Positions 41,641 to 49,828 of a stretch of DNA of 64,000 nt are shown here, in pieces. Source of the DNA: Niabella soli DSM 19437 (lineage in GTDB: Bacteria > Bacteroidota > Bacteroidia > Chitinophagales > Chitinophagaceae); NCBI RefSeq assembly GCF_000243115.2, contig NZ_CP007035.1, forward strand, positions 2,232,001 through 2,296,000. The letters run 5' to 3'. The notes under the pieces were generated by a model. It worked only from the letters and a program-made list of their open reading frames with translations, had not been told where the DNA came from and did no database searches. Position 1 is the first letter of the stretch, and each line of letters begins with the position of its first letter. Both the position numbers and the translations under genes were made by a program.

Positions 41641-41938
41641 ACAACTCTTTTTTGTTTTTAAAATCCAACTGTTGCTCTTTTAATGCCCGTTGCAACACCG
41701 GCAGGCTGGACGGGCCAATTCCATGCAGGCTTAATATTTCCTTTTCGGTATAGGCGGCTAACCTTTTTACACTGGTAATCCCCTCCCGCTCCAATGCGCG
41801 CCGCGCCGGTGCTCCCAGTTTTGAAAGAAACCCTTCTTTGGGTTTTTTCTCCGCTTCACAAACCGGGCATACGGGACAATCACTGCTTTTATGATATTGA
41901 TGCCCGTTGGGGCAGGTTCGTAACGTTGCTTTTGCCAT
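41633..41938 (-). CDS. Zinc-ribbon plus helix-hairpin-helix protein
   Basis: The 101-residue protein starts with a four-Cys/His zinc ribbon (TCPNGHQYHKSSDCPVCPVC, about 9-28). Its C-terminal helix-hairpin-helix (about 40-95, ITSVKRLAAYTEKEILSLHG, then GPSSLPVLQRAL) resembles the RNA polymerase alpha C-terminal domain. Both parts suggest nucleic-acid or protein binding. It overlaps the SRPBCC gene by eight bases. A role in regulation of the operon is possible but unproven. Confidence 0.78.
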   Translation of the reverse strand: MAKATLRTCPNGHQYHKSSDCPVCPVCEAEKKPKEGFLSKLGAPARRALEREGITSVKRLAAYTEKEILSLHGIGPSSLPVLQRALKEQQLDFKNKKELYG

Positions 41939-41948
41939 TGTGCCACTT

Positions 41949-42473
41949 TTATTTTATATAATAGGGCTGCATATTCTCCAGTTGGTAGGTGTGCCGCGCC
42001 AGGTGGTAAATGCCAAAGTAGACCCATTCTAATCCTGTCATTTCCCCAATGGTAGGAAAGGGCGCCCCGGTGCAGATCCGGGAAAGATCTTTTTCTTTTA
42101 TATCTTTTTCAATATTTGCAGCCTTATCTTTTATGCTCCCGATTAACTGTCCTTTATCAAAAGGACCACCGGAAGGTTTTACATTCTGTGGTGCCGCATA
42201 TCTTTTTTCGAAATTTAAAAAAATATCCTTTAGCAGGGACCGGTATTGGTCAATGGGACGCGCTACATCCGATCCCGGCAATTGCAGTACGCTTTCTATG
42301 CCCGACAAAAATAACAGTACGTGCTCGCCCACCTGTCCGGGCGTCCAACTGCCTTCAAAAGGAGTGCTGTTAAAATAATTGTCAGGCGCTTTTCCCAGCA
42401 GGTCAACAAACTTATCCGTTGCTGTTGCCAACTCCTGTTGCAAATTATCAGCATCAATAATTATGGCTTCCAT
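41949..42473 (-). CDS. DinB family protein
   Basis: The 174-residue DinB_2-type protein shows FEGSWTPGQVGEHVLLFLSG (His at about 52) and YFGIYHLARHTYQLENM (two His at about 160 and 164), which together make the usual three-His metal site. All three are intact, unlike in the other DinB protein of this operon. Such bundles can be bacillithiol- or glutathione-type transferases or nucleases of unknown range; no thiol partner is named here. Confidence 0.88.
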   Translation of the reverse strand: MEAIIIDADNLQQELATATDKFVDLLGKAPDNYFNSTPFEGSWTPGQVGEHVLLFLSGIESVLQLPGSDVARPIDQYRSLLKDIFLNFEKRYAAPQNVKPSGGPFDKGQLIGSIKDKAANIEKDIKEKDLSRICTGAPFPTIGEMTGLEWVYFGIYHLARHTYQLENMQPYYIK

Positions 42474-42506
42474 ACATATTTGGTTTATACATTAAAAATT
42501 ATTTGA

Positions 42507-42725
42507 TCAATCCAGCACACTGGCCTTATACCCATTCAGTCGCAGGGAAGCGGTAATATAAGCGGTATTGACAGGCCTCACTGATTCTACGCGCAATATC
42601 TTGTCACAATCCTCCAGATCAAAATTGATCTTGGTACCGGGCAACAATTTTTTCAGACAGCCTACGATCCGTTTTGCCGCAAGCTCATCTATTACATCCG
42701 TTTTAAAAATGGTTACCCGCTTCAT
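42507..42725 (-). CDS. HMA-like small protein lacking the metal-binding cysteines
   Basis: The 72-residue protein (KRVTIFKTDVIDELAAKRIV, then CLKKLLPGTKINFDLEDCDK and AYITASLRLNGYKASVLD) has the beta-alpha-beta-beta-alpha-beta order of heavy-metal-associated domains, but the CxxC of true copper chaperones is missing. The end KASVLD fits the final strand. I infer a ferredoxin-like fold with non-metal function. Being short, it is easily missed. Confidence 0.7.
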   Translation of the reverse strand: MKRVTIFKTDVIDELAAKRIVGCLKKLLPGTKINFDLEDCDKILRVESVRPVNTAYITASLRLNGYKASVLD

Positions 42726-42750
42726 AAGAAATAGGTTTAAAAAAACAATT

Positions 42751-43302
42751 TTATTTAACCACCCTATAATTTAAACGCACGATACCGGAGGGGAATGACT
42801 TTGATTCAAGTAGCCGAAGGCGTCCTGCGGGCATGTCGCTAAAAAACCGTTTCCCTTTGCCCAATAGCTGGGGATCTAAAAACAACGTATATTCATCCAG
42901 CAACCCCATCCGATGCAATTCCCTGCTTATCATTCCGCTTCCTAAAATTACAATATCATTTTCCGCTTTTTCTTTAATAGAGCTTATGGTTTCTTTATTT
43001 AATTGTTTATGAAAATGACTATGTTGCCAGGTACTTCCGTTCACTGTGGTCGAAAAGGTATGTTTCTGTGCAGCATTCATATACTGCTGCACTTCAGGAT
43101 AAGCCATCGCCTGCGCTGTTGGCCAAAAAGCTTCCATCATCTTAAACGTAACCCGCCCAAATAAGATTGTATTGGCGTTATGCAAATTTTCCAGATTCTC
43201 TTTTTGTAATTCCGTATCGGGTGTAAACCAGTTGGTTTCACCAGACGGGCCGGAAAATATGCCGTCAACGGTTATCCAGTTCGCAACAAAAATCTTGCTC
43301 AT
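42751..43302 (-). CDS. Dihydrofolate reductase / RibD C-terminal domain protein, first gene of the operon
   Basis: The 183-residue protein shows the RibD_C layout: ANWITVDGIFSGPSGETNWF, ANTILFGRVTFKMMEAFWPT and DIVILGSGMISRELHRMGLL, with NADPH-binding GSG. It likely reduces a pterin- or flavin-like substrate. It is the first of ten same-strand genes with gaps of at most 33 bases (one of 139), so the set 37986-43302 is one operon. The promoter is in the shared divergent region with the AraC-type regulator gene. Confidence 0.87.
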   Translation of the reverse strand: MSKIFVANWITVDGIFSGPSGETNWFTPDTELQKENLENLHNANTILFGRVTFKMMEAFWPTAQAMAYPEVQQYMNAAQKHTFSTTVNGSTWQHSHFHKQLNKETISSIKEKAENDIVILGSGMISRELHRMGLLDEYTLFLDPQLLGKGKRFFSDMPAGRLRLLESKSFPSGIVRLNYRVVK

Positions 43303-43337
43303 TCCCCTGAATTTTGATTTATGAAAAGCTAACTATA

Positions 43338-43368
43338 CAAACCTACAACCAATAGCAGCGAAAACAAA
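43338..43368 (-). promoter_or_regulatory. Promoter of the ten-gene operon
   Basis: TTTG (43368-43365) and TAGGTTTG (43345-43338) on the minus strand are 19 bases apart, matching the Bacteroidota consensus exactly. It lies 36 bases before the RibD-like start and faces the AraC promoter. Confidence 0.75.
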
Positions 43369-43393
43369 TACGTAAATACGACATTATCTGGGG

Positions 43394-43424
43394 TTGATTG
43401 CGACAAGCGACCTGTTTATATTTG
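43394..43424 (+). promoter_or_regulatory. Promoter of the AraC-type regulator
   Basis: TTG at 43394-43396 and TATATTTG at 43417-43424 are 20 bases apart, and the ATG follows at 43444. The two divergent promoters are only 25 bases apart, so one bound protein could control both. Confidence 0.7.
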
Positions 43425-43443
43425 CACCAGAAAAACAGCACAC

Positions 43444-44418
43444 ATGAAAAAGATAATCATCCTGTTATTAAAAGGCTCCAACCTTTCTTCTATTGAAAAT
43501 CCAAGGCAGGGATTCGAAGAAGCGAACCGGTACCTGGCACAGAAAAGCCAGGGTCCTTTATTTTCTGTTCAGTTGGCTGCCCCTGAGTCGAAGATTCAGT
43601 TAAATAACGGCCTTTATGAAGTGCAGGCGCAATTGCTGGTTAACGAAATACAGCGGGCGGACCTTATCATTATTCCCGCATTACAGGAGCCCCTGCAGCA
43701 ACACCTTGAAGAGAACAAAACGATCATACCCTGGCTGCAACAACAATATAATAAGGGAGCGGAAATTGCCAGCCTTTGCATGGGCGCTTTTCTTTTGGCA
43801 GGAACCGGCCTGCTGGACAATAAAAAATGTGTTACACATTGGAAAGCCAGCAACCTGTTTTGCCAGTTATTCCCGCGGGTGCACCTGATCAACGACAAAA
43901 TACTTACCGATGAAAACGGCGTGTACACCAGCAGCGGCGCCTATTCTGCATCCAACCTTATCTTATACCTTATTGAAAAATATGCCGGGCGCGAAGTGGC
44001 GATCTATTGCTCCAAATTTTTCCAAATAGATATTCAGCGCAGCAGCCAGTCGCCCTTTATTATTTTTTCGGGCATGAAAGATCATAACGATGTTACCATA
44101 AAAGAAGCGCAGCATTTTATTGAACAGAATTTCGAAGACCGGTTGCCGGTGGATACGCTATGCGAACGGTTTGCCATTGGCCGCCGGACCTTTGAACGGC
44201 GCTTTAAAAAAGCCACCACTAATACAGTTGTGGAATATATTCAAAAAGTAAAAATTGAAGCGGCAAAAAAAATACTGGAACAAGGCTATAAAACGATCAG
44301 CGAAACGATGTACCATGTAGGCTATAACGATGTAAAAGCGTTCCGTGATGTATTTAAAAAGATCACAGGGATGACGCCGGTTGATTATAAATTGAAGTAC
44401 GAGAAGATACTGGTGTAA
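43444..44418 (+). CDS. GlxA-type transcription regulator (DJ-1/PfpI + AraC)
   Basis: The 324-residue protein has a DJ-1/PfpI-like N-terminal domain (about 1-190). A Cys lies in ASLCMGAFLLAGTGLLDNKK, where the nucleophile sits in active members. An AraC helix-turn-helix pair fills about 225-320 (LCERFAIGRRTFERRFKKAT; VGYNDVKAFRDVFKKITGMT). It is divergent from the ten-gene operon and probably regulates it and itself. The sensing domain would bind a small metabolite rather than act as protease. Regulation of the operon is inferred from position. Confidence 0.9.
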   Translation: MKKIIILLLKGSNLSSIENPRQGFEEANRYLAQKSQGPLFSVQLAAPESKIQLNNGLYEVQAQLLVNEIQRADLIIIPALQEPLQQHLEENKTIIPWLQQQYNKGAEIASLCMGAFLLAGTGLLDNKKCVTHWKASNLFCQLFPRVHLINDKILTDENGVYTSSGAYSASNLILYLIEKYAGREVAIYCSKFFQIDIQRSSQSPFIIFSGMKDHNDVTIKEAQHFIEQNFEDRLPVDTLCERFAIGRRTFERRFKKATTNTVVEYIQKVKIEAAKKILEQGYKTISETMYHVGYNDVKAFRDVFKKITGMTPVDYKLKYEKILV

Positions 44419-44440
44419 CAATCCTCCGACGCATAAACAG

Positions 44441-44541
44441 GTTGAGCCGGGAATCCGGGAAGACGGAAACTTCTTATCTCTCGATTGTTTAAGACTTACC
44501 GGGTTACCGCCTTACCGGCTCAAAAAATACTTTTTAGTTAG
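44441..44541 (+). repeat. Dispersed hairpin element, copy 3 of 3
   Basis: gagccgggaatccgggaaga and gggttaccgccttaccggct form the stem; ctttttagttagcct follows, as in copy 1. It lies between the convergent regulator and lipoprotein genes. Similarity to the other two copies covers both arms and part of the centre. Confidence 0.7.
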
Positions 44542-44623
44542 CCTGGTATTAAAAAAACATACTCCCATTGGATATATCTTAAAGATTCATGCAAAAAATG
44601 AGCTTTTGCGCCTGCAGCTTTCG

Positions 44624-45487
44624 TCACAGATCCGGGTCATCATCAGCCAACCTTTCCTTTCTTTTTCTGTGATACGGCTCTTTAAAAAAATCATCCACTT
44701 TTTTATTAAAATCCGTGCTGTGCTCTTTTAACGTGGCATGCCCCGAATTGGGCACGATCCAAAGGCGCCCGTTGGGAATATTTTCTGCAATCTGAGTGGT
44801 ATGTTTTACCGGAATCAGGTCGTTATCACCGCCAATGATCAGCGCAGGACAATGAATTTTTTTCAGGTCACTCAGCGGAATATTGGGTTGCATATAATCC
44901 AGCATAAAAATTTTATAATCGTTCTTATCGGTTGCATCTGTCAGGGGCATCCGTGTTTGCCACGATTTATAATCTCTTACACCATCCAGCCATACATCAG
45001 GCCGCAGCCCAAGTGAATCCGGCCACAGGTTGGCCCCTGTGCTGGCCAGTTTTATTACCCGGTTAGGATGACGCATGGCCAGCTCCAACGCATTAATGCC
45101 TCCGTCGCTCCATCCCAGCACGTAGGCCGCTTTAATATGCATGGCTTTTAACAGCGCATCAAAATCGTCCGCCATCATTTCAAAACTCAGCGAATCGCCG
45201 TTATCAACCGTTCTTCCCTGTGCCCGGCTATCCACCAATATAACTTTATACTCTTTTTCAAAATAGGGTACGGTCATAGAAAAAGCGTTCATATTGCCGC
45301 CGTTACCATGAATCATCAGCAGTGGTTTTCCTTTACCATATACTTCCGTATACATTTCTATGCCGCGCACCAAATAATAGCGGCCCACTTTTTCATTGTA
45401 GCCATATTGCCCGCGCAGCAGCCCGCAGCCTGTAATTCCGGTGAAAAACAAGGCACTCAACAAAAGAAAAATACGACCGGGGTTCAT
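44624..45487 (-). CDS. Alpha/beta hydrolase lipoprotein
   Basis: From the ATG at 45487 this 287-residue protein has a lipobox (GITGCG, Cys at about 20), so it is anchored in the envelope. Then comes a typical alpha/beta core: LLMIHGNGGNMNAFS, VLGWSDGGINALELA (nucleophile Ser) and LIIGGDNDLIPVK, with VPNSGHATLKEH (His) near the end. A Lys/Arg-rich tail ends it. It resembles the hydrolase of the ten-gene operon, but is exported. Likely an esterase or a haloperoxidase-like enzyme. Confidence 0.85.
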   Translation of the reverse strand: MNPGRIFLLLSALFFTGITGCGLLRGQYGYNEKVGRYYLVRGIEMYTEVYGKGKPLLMIHGNGGNMNAFSMTVPYFEKEYKVILVDSRAQGRTVDNGDSLSFEMMADDFDALLKAMHIKAAYVLGWSDGGINALELAMRHPNRVIKLASTGANLWPDSLGLRPDVWLDGVRDYKSWQTRMPLTDATDKNDYKIFMLDYMQPNIPLSDLKKIHCPALIIGGDNDLIPVKHTTQIAENIPNGRLWIVPNSGHATLKEHSTDFNKKVDDFFKEPYHRKRKERLADDDPDL

Positions 45488-45607
45488 CAAGTATAGTTTA
45501 TACTTTCTAAAGTTAATGGCTAAACGCGATATTTTTATGGAGATAGCGAAAAACCATTAATTTAGAGGCGTTCCAAAGCTTGTTAAAAAAAAATCATACA
45601 TTTTTCT

Positions 45608-47773
45608 ATGAGGAAATTTAGTAGCCTGATCATTTTTTCCCTGATCATTTTTATTAATAAAACGATAGCCCAAAAACTACAATGGTCGCCCGACGGAAAC
45701 AGTTTTTACACCTTTTCTGAAAAAGGCATTTCCAGCACCGATCCTGTAAATGCAGCCAATAATAAAATGTTCATGACGGTGCAGGACCTGACGCCCGGCG
45801 GCGCTTCCAAACCCCTCACGGTGCAAAGTTTTACGGTGGCGCCTAATGGAAAACTCCTGTTATTATTTGCCAATACCAGGCGGGTATGGCGGCAGAACAC
45901 CCGCGGCGATTACTGGATCTATAATACGGAAACAAAAAAACTGGTGCAGTTGGGTAAGGGCTTGCCTGAATCGTCGCTGCTATTTGCAAAATTCTCTCCC
46001 GACGGGAAAAAAGTAGCCTATGTATCCAAACATAATATTTTCATCGAGAACCTGGCAGACAATCACCGCACCCAGGTTACTAAAGATGGCACCGATCGTA
46101 TGATCAACGGCACGTTCGATTGGGTGTATGAGGAAGAGTTTGGCTGCCAGGACGGTTTCCGCTGGTCGCCGGACGGTACCAGGATCGCCTATTGGAAATT
46201 AGATGCCTCCCATATCCGTAATTTCCTGATGATCGACAACACCGACTCCCTGTATTCATTTACCATCCCGGTTGAATACCCCAAAGTGGGGCAAAACCCC
46301 AGTTCCTGTACGATCTGGCTATATGATCTTGCAAGCGGAAAATCGCGCCGGGCAGAAGTTAGCGGCGATCCGGTTCAGCATTATATTCCCCGTATGGAAT
46401 GGGCACCCACCGGAAAAGCGATTGTGCTGCAGCAGCTCAATCGCGCGCAAAATGAGACCCGCTTATTTTCAGTAGATGCAACAACCGCAAAAGGAAAGGA
46501 ATTTTATAAAGAAACCGATCCGGCATGGATCGATATCAAAAGCCGCTGGAACGACAATGACCCCACCGGATGGGATTGGATAAATGATAAAGGGGATTTT
46601 CTTTGGGTTTCGGAAAAAGGCGGCTGGCGCCAGATCTATAAATTAAATTTGGAAGGGAAGGAATCGCTGATCACCAGAGGGAATTACGATGTTATTCAAT
46701 TCGACTTTTATGATGCGCCAACCGGCACCATTTATTACACAGCCTCCCCCGAAAACGCCACACAAACTTATTTATACAAGATAAACCTTTCCGGCGGAAA
46801 GGGCGAGCGCGTTACGCCTGCAGCGCTAAGCGGTGTGAATGATTACACTATTTCCACCAACGGAAAGATCGCCCTGCTGAATCACAGCAGCGCGGCTGAA
46901 ATAGCCTACGGATCGGTAATCAGCCTGCCGGAGCACAAAGAATTAGTGGCGGCAAAAAGAATAAAAAAAGCAGGTCCCCAGGACTCCAAAACAGAATTTT
47001 TTAAAGTAAAGACAACGGATGGTATCGAACTGGACGGGTGGATGGTAAAACCTGCCCACTTCGACCCCAATAAAAAATACCCCGTAGTATTTTATGTGTA
47101 TGGCGAACCGGCAACGCAAACGGTCATGGATAATTATTCCGCCGGAAAAAACTTTTTATACAAGGGCAGCATGGCAGATGACTGTTATATATACATTTCA
47201 CTGGAGAACCGCGGCGCCCCGGCCCCCAGGGGAAGGGAGTGGCGCAAATCCATTTACCGGAAAATAGGGCAGCTCAATATCCGCGACCAGGCAATGGGCG
47301 CCAAAGAAGTATTAAAATGGAATTTTATCGATACCAGTCGTGTGGCCGTTTGGGGCTGGAGCGGCGGCGGCTCTTCCACGCTGAATCTTATGTTCCAGTA
47401 CCCCGGCATTTATAAAACAGGCATCGCTATTGCGGCCGTTACCAACCAACTCCTGTACGACAATGTATACCAGGAACGCTATATGGGCGTACCCACTACG
47501 TCTAATGAGGATTTCGTGAAAGGCTCCCCCATCACCTACGCCAAAAACCTGCGGGGCAACCTGCTATACATACACGGAACAGGTGATGATAATGTGCACT
47601 ATCAAAATGCAGAAATGCTCATCAATGAGCTGATAAAGGATGGCAAACAGTTTCAACTAATGTCTTACCCCAACCGTACGCATTCCATCTCCGAAGGCGA
47701 GGGCACGCGCGAGCATCTTTCCACACTGTATACCAATTATCTTAGAATGTACTGTCCTCCGGGCGGAAGATGA
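45608..47773 (+). CDS. Dipeptidyl peptidase IV-like S9 peptidase
   Basis: The 721-residue protein has a signal peptide (ending KTIAQ), an N-terminal beta-propeller (about 25-470, repeats such as LQWSPDGNSFYTFS and FRWSPDGTRIAYWKL) and a C-terminal catalytic domain (about 490-715). The triad is present: WGWSGGGSSTLN (Ser), GTGDDNVHYQN (Asp) and NRTHSISEG (His). The DPP-IV Glu pair is suggested by VYEEEFG in the propeller. It should remove Xaa-Pro dipeptides from oligopeptides in the periplasm. It is a single-gene unit. Confidence 0.92.
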   Translation: MRKFSSLIIFSLIIFINKTIAQKLQWSPDGNSFYTFSEKGISSTDPVNAANNKMFMTVQDLTPGGASKPLTVQSFTVAPNGKLLLLFANTRRVWRQNTRGDYWIYNTETKKLVQLGKGLPESSLLFAKFSPDGKKVAYVSKHNIFIENLADNHRTQVTKDGTDRMINGTFDWVYEEEFGCQDGFRWSPDGTRIAYWKLDASHIRNFLMIDNTDSLYSFTIPVEYPKVGQNPSSCTIWLYDLASGKSRRAEVSGDPVQHYIPRMEWAPTGKAIVLQQLNRAQNETRLFSVDATTAKGKEFYKETDPAWIDIKSRWNDNDPTGWDWINDKGDFLWVSEKGGWRQIYKLNLEGKESLITRGNYDVIQFDFYDAPTGTIYYTASPENATQTYLYKINLSGGKGERVTPAALSGVNDYTISTNGKIALLNHSSAAEIAYGSVISLPEHKELVAAKRIKKAGPQDSKTEFFKVKTTDGIELDGWMVKPAHFDPNKKYPVVFYVYGEPATQTVMDNYSAGKNFLYKGSMADDCYIYISLENRGAPAPRGREWRKSIYRKIGQLNIRDQAMGAKEVLKWNFIDTSRVAVWGWSGGGSSTLNLMFQYPGIYKTGIAIAAVTNQLLYDNVYQERYMGVPTTSNEDFVKGSPITYAKNLRGNLLYIHGTGDDNVHYQNAEMLINELIKDGKQFQLMSYPNRTHSISEGEGTREHLSTLYTNYLRMYCPPGGR

Positions 47774-48054
47774 GGGGAAAAATATAGAATGAGAAATAAG
47801 GAATGAGAAACGTAGAGATGCGTTGGGTTATTGGGCTCCCGGCTGTTGTGCTGCTATGGACTTTTCTTGCATCGCACTCTTGTACTGCGGTGCAGGAATG
47901 GGCTTTTAAAGATTAAAGACCAGTGCCGTTTTAGAAACTATTGAAGCCTCGTGTTTACGCGGTACCTAACGGAGCTAAATTGAAAGCCCCCGAAAGGTGA
48001 TGATCTATATACAAACCGCTAAAAAGGGAGGAACACCCCGGCACCGGCGAGTAT

Positions 48055-48071
48055 TTGTTCCGTAGGAACAA
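48055..48071. repeat. REP-like palindrome ttgttcc-gta-ggaacaa
   Basis: A perfect 7-bp stem with loop gta, followed by cctgttggtag. I recall the core as a frequent intergenic word of Bacteroidota (ttgttccGTAggaacaa...ttggtag), likely linked to REP-associated transposases; this should be checked by genome-wide counting. Confidence 0.6.
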
Positions 48072-48142
48072 CCTGTTGGTAGCCTCGTTACGATCGCATA
48101 TTATTTGGTGTGCCATAGGTACACCCCAATAAATTGCCCAAA

Positions 48143-48179
48143 ACAAGAATGTCCGCAGTGTACCTGCGGACATTCTTGT
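48143..48179 (-). terminator. Terminator of the GH109-like gene
   Basis: A perfect 16-bp stem (acaagaatgtccgcag and its complement) with a 5-base loop, followed by TTTT on the minus strand. It begins 24 bases after the gene's stop. Confidence 0.8.
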
Positions 48180-48202
48180 AAAATGGAATACAAATAATTC
48201 TC

Positions 48203-49555
48203 CTAATAATCATCATTCAGTGCAAAGGTCGATTTCCGGTACATCCAGTCGCCGCTGGTAAAATCGGGGAATTCAACGGTCTGATGCCCCAGGGCAATAG
48301 ACTGCTCACTTAAAGGAGTGATCGCGCTCCAGGCCGCGGAATCATACACATCTATAGGTGTAGGCTCTTTTCTTTTTGCAGCTTCAATAAAAGCATTTAC
48401 TACAAAAAAGTCCATACCACCGTGACCGGCGCCGGCCGCATCTTTACCATATTTTTTCCAAAGCGGGTGATCGTATTTATCCAGCCATGCTTTCGCATCA
48501 TCCCAGGTGTGTGGTTTAGAAACTCCTTCCACATACATTCCATTGTTCACATCCATCCACAGGCCCTTGGTTCCCTGCACCCGGAAGCCCAGCGAATACG
48601 GGCGGGGCAGGTTGGTATCATGCTGCAGAATGATCGTCTCTCCGTTTACACAACTGATCTGGGTGGTCACAATATCGCCCAGTTTAAAATTCACTTTTGC
48701 ATTTTTGTGAGTAGGGCCGCCTACTTCTACAATGTAATTATGCAACCCTCTTGATTTTGTTGAAAAAGAGTTCAGCGATACAAACCGGTTGCCCCTGTTG
48801 ATATTGATATAATGCGCCAATGGCCCGATTCCGTGAGTGGGGTACAGATCGCCGTTGCGCCATACAGAATGGTCTGTACGCCACCTGGCTTCTGAGTATC
48901 CATCCACATGCCCGAACTCGGCACCGATACCATAAGGCGTTTTACCATCGTTAAATTTTACGCCGCGCAGGTCGTGCTGATAGCCGCCCTGCAGGTGAAT
49001 CATTTCTCCAAGAATGTTCTGGCGCACCATATTCAAGACCGCCAGCACGTCCCTGCGATAGCAAACATTTTCCAGCATCATCACATGCCCGTTGTATTGC
49101 TCTGCAGCTTTTACCACATCCCAGTGGTCCTGCAGCGTAATACCGATGATCACTTCCGACCCTACGTATTTGATACCCGATTCCAGCGCCCCGATGATCA
49201 TGGGCTTATGCAACTCCCAGGGCGTGGCAAGGATCACGGCATCGATGCCCTTTTTTGCATACATTTTTTTCCAGTCGTCCGGGCCGGCGGAATAATAAAC
49301 CGGCGCTCTTTTATTTGCTTTCGCTATTGCTTCCTTTGCTGCAGTTATTCGTTTGGGGTCAATATCGCAAACACCCACTACTTCCACATCATTTCTTTTC
49401 AATAACAAGTTCAGGTGCCAGATACCCCGCGCACCCACGCCAATGATGGCCACTTTTAATTTTGAAACCGATGGTTTCAATACCGTCTCGGAAGGAAGTA
49501 TAGCAACCGATGCCACTCCCAGGCCAGCAGTTTTTACAAAATCTTTTCTGTTCAT
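48203..49555 (-). CDS. Gfo/Idh/MocA oxidoreductase, GH109-like glycosidase
   Basis: The 450-residue protein starts at the ATG at 49555 (MNRKDFVKTAGLG), which gives a Tat-like or Sec signal. The NAD-binding fold follows (VAIIGVGARGIWHLNLLLKR), then an acid/aromatic region matching GH109: MMLENVCYRRDVLAVLNMVR and GGYQHDLRGVKF, ARWRTDHSVWRNGDLYPTHG. GH109 enzymes cleave alpha-N-acetylgalactosamine by an NAD-dependent redox mechanism. A GH2 gene follows on the same strand upstream, which supports glycan breakdown. The substrate is not proven; other Gfo/Idh/MocA family roles are possible. Confidence 0.82.
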   Translation of the reverse strand: MNRKDFVKTAGLGVASVAILPSETVLKPSVSKLKVAIIGVGARGIWHLNLLLKRNDVEVVGVCDIDPKRITAAKEAIAKANKRAPVYYSAGPDDWKKMYAKKGIDAVILATPWELHKPMIIGALESGIKYVGSEVIIGITLQDHWDVVKAAEQYNGHVMMLENVCYRRDVLAVLNMVRQNILGEMIHLQGGYQHDLRGVKFNDGKTPYGIGAEFGHVDGYSEARWRTDHSVWRNGDLYPTHGIGPLAHYININRGNRFVSLNSFSTKSRGLHNYIVEVGGPTHKNAKVNFKLGDIVTTQISCVNGETIILQHDTNLPRPYSLGFRVQGTKGLWMDVNNGMYVEGVSKPHTWDDAKAWLDKYDHPLWKKYGKDAAGAGHGGMDFFVVNAFIEAAKRKEPTPIDVYDSAAWSAITPLSEQSIALGHQTVEFPDFTSGDWMYRKSTFALNDDY

Positions 49556-49763
49556 GTTTTCTTTTGTTTGAAGCCCGCTCCTTTCCAGGATAAGAGCATT
49601 AAAGAATTGTTTTATCGTTTGAGGCGCTCCGTAAGCAATCAAGCGCATTATTTACTCCCGGTGCCCTGTATTCAACAGCCGAAGTGATTGCGATGCAACA
49701 AAGAGGCTCCCGGTAACCATCCGGGACACCAAAGCTCGAATTAAAGGAATCACGCAAGCCTTT

Positions 49764-49794
49764 CAAAGATACCGTGAATCTTGCTTACCAGCAA
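49764..49794 (-). promoter_or_regulatory. Candidate promoter for the GH109-like gene
   Basis: The minus strand has TTG (49794-49792) and TATCTTTG (49771-49764), 20 bases apart. The ATG at 49555 would leave a 5' leader of about 200 bases, which is long, so an internal start or regulation in the leader is possible. Confidence 0.45.
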
Positions 49795-49828
49795 GCCCTT
49801 TTGCCGTTCAACCGTTTGCGCACCAGCG

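Larger units (their letters stand above)
47774..48202. other. Spacer with REP-like hairpins and the terminator of the oxidoreductase gene
   Basis: About 430 bases without a convincing gene. ttgttcc-gta-ggaacaa occurs at 48055-48071, and ggtgtgcc...ggtacacc at about 48100-48117 is a weaker palindrome. A 32-residue reading frame at 47818-47916 is judged coincidental. The terminator at 48143-48179 ends the next gene from the minus strand. Confidence 0.55.

Noticed and set aside
47818-47916. 32-residue frame MRWVIGLPAVV... in the spacer after the peptidase
   Set aside because: It has one possible membrane helix but no coding support, no neighbour, and lies among repeat words. Treated as chance.
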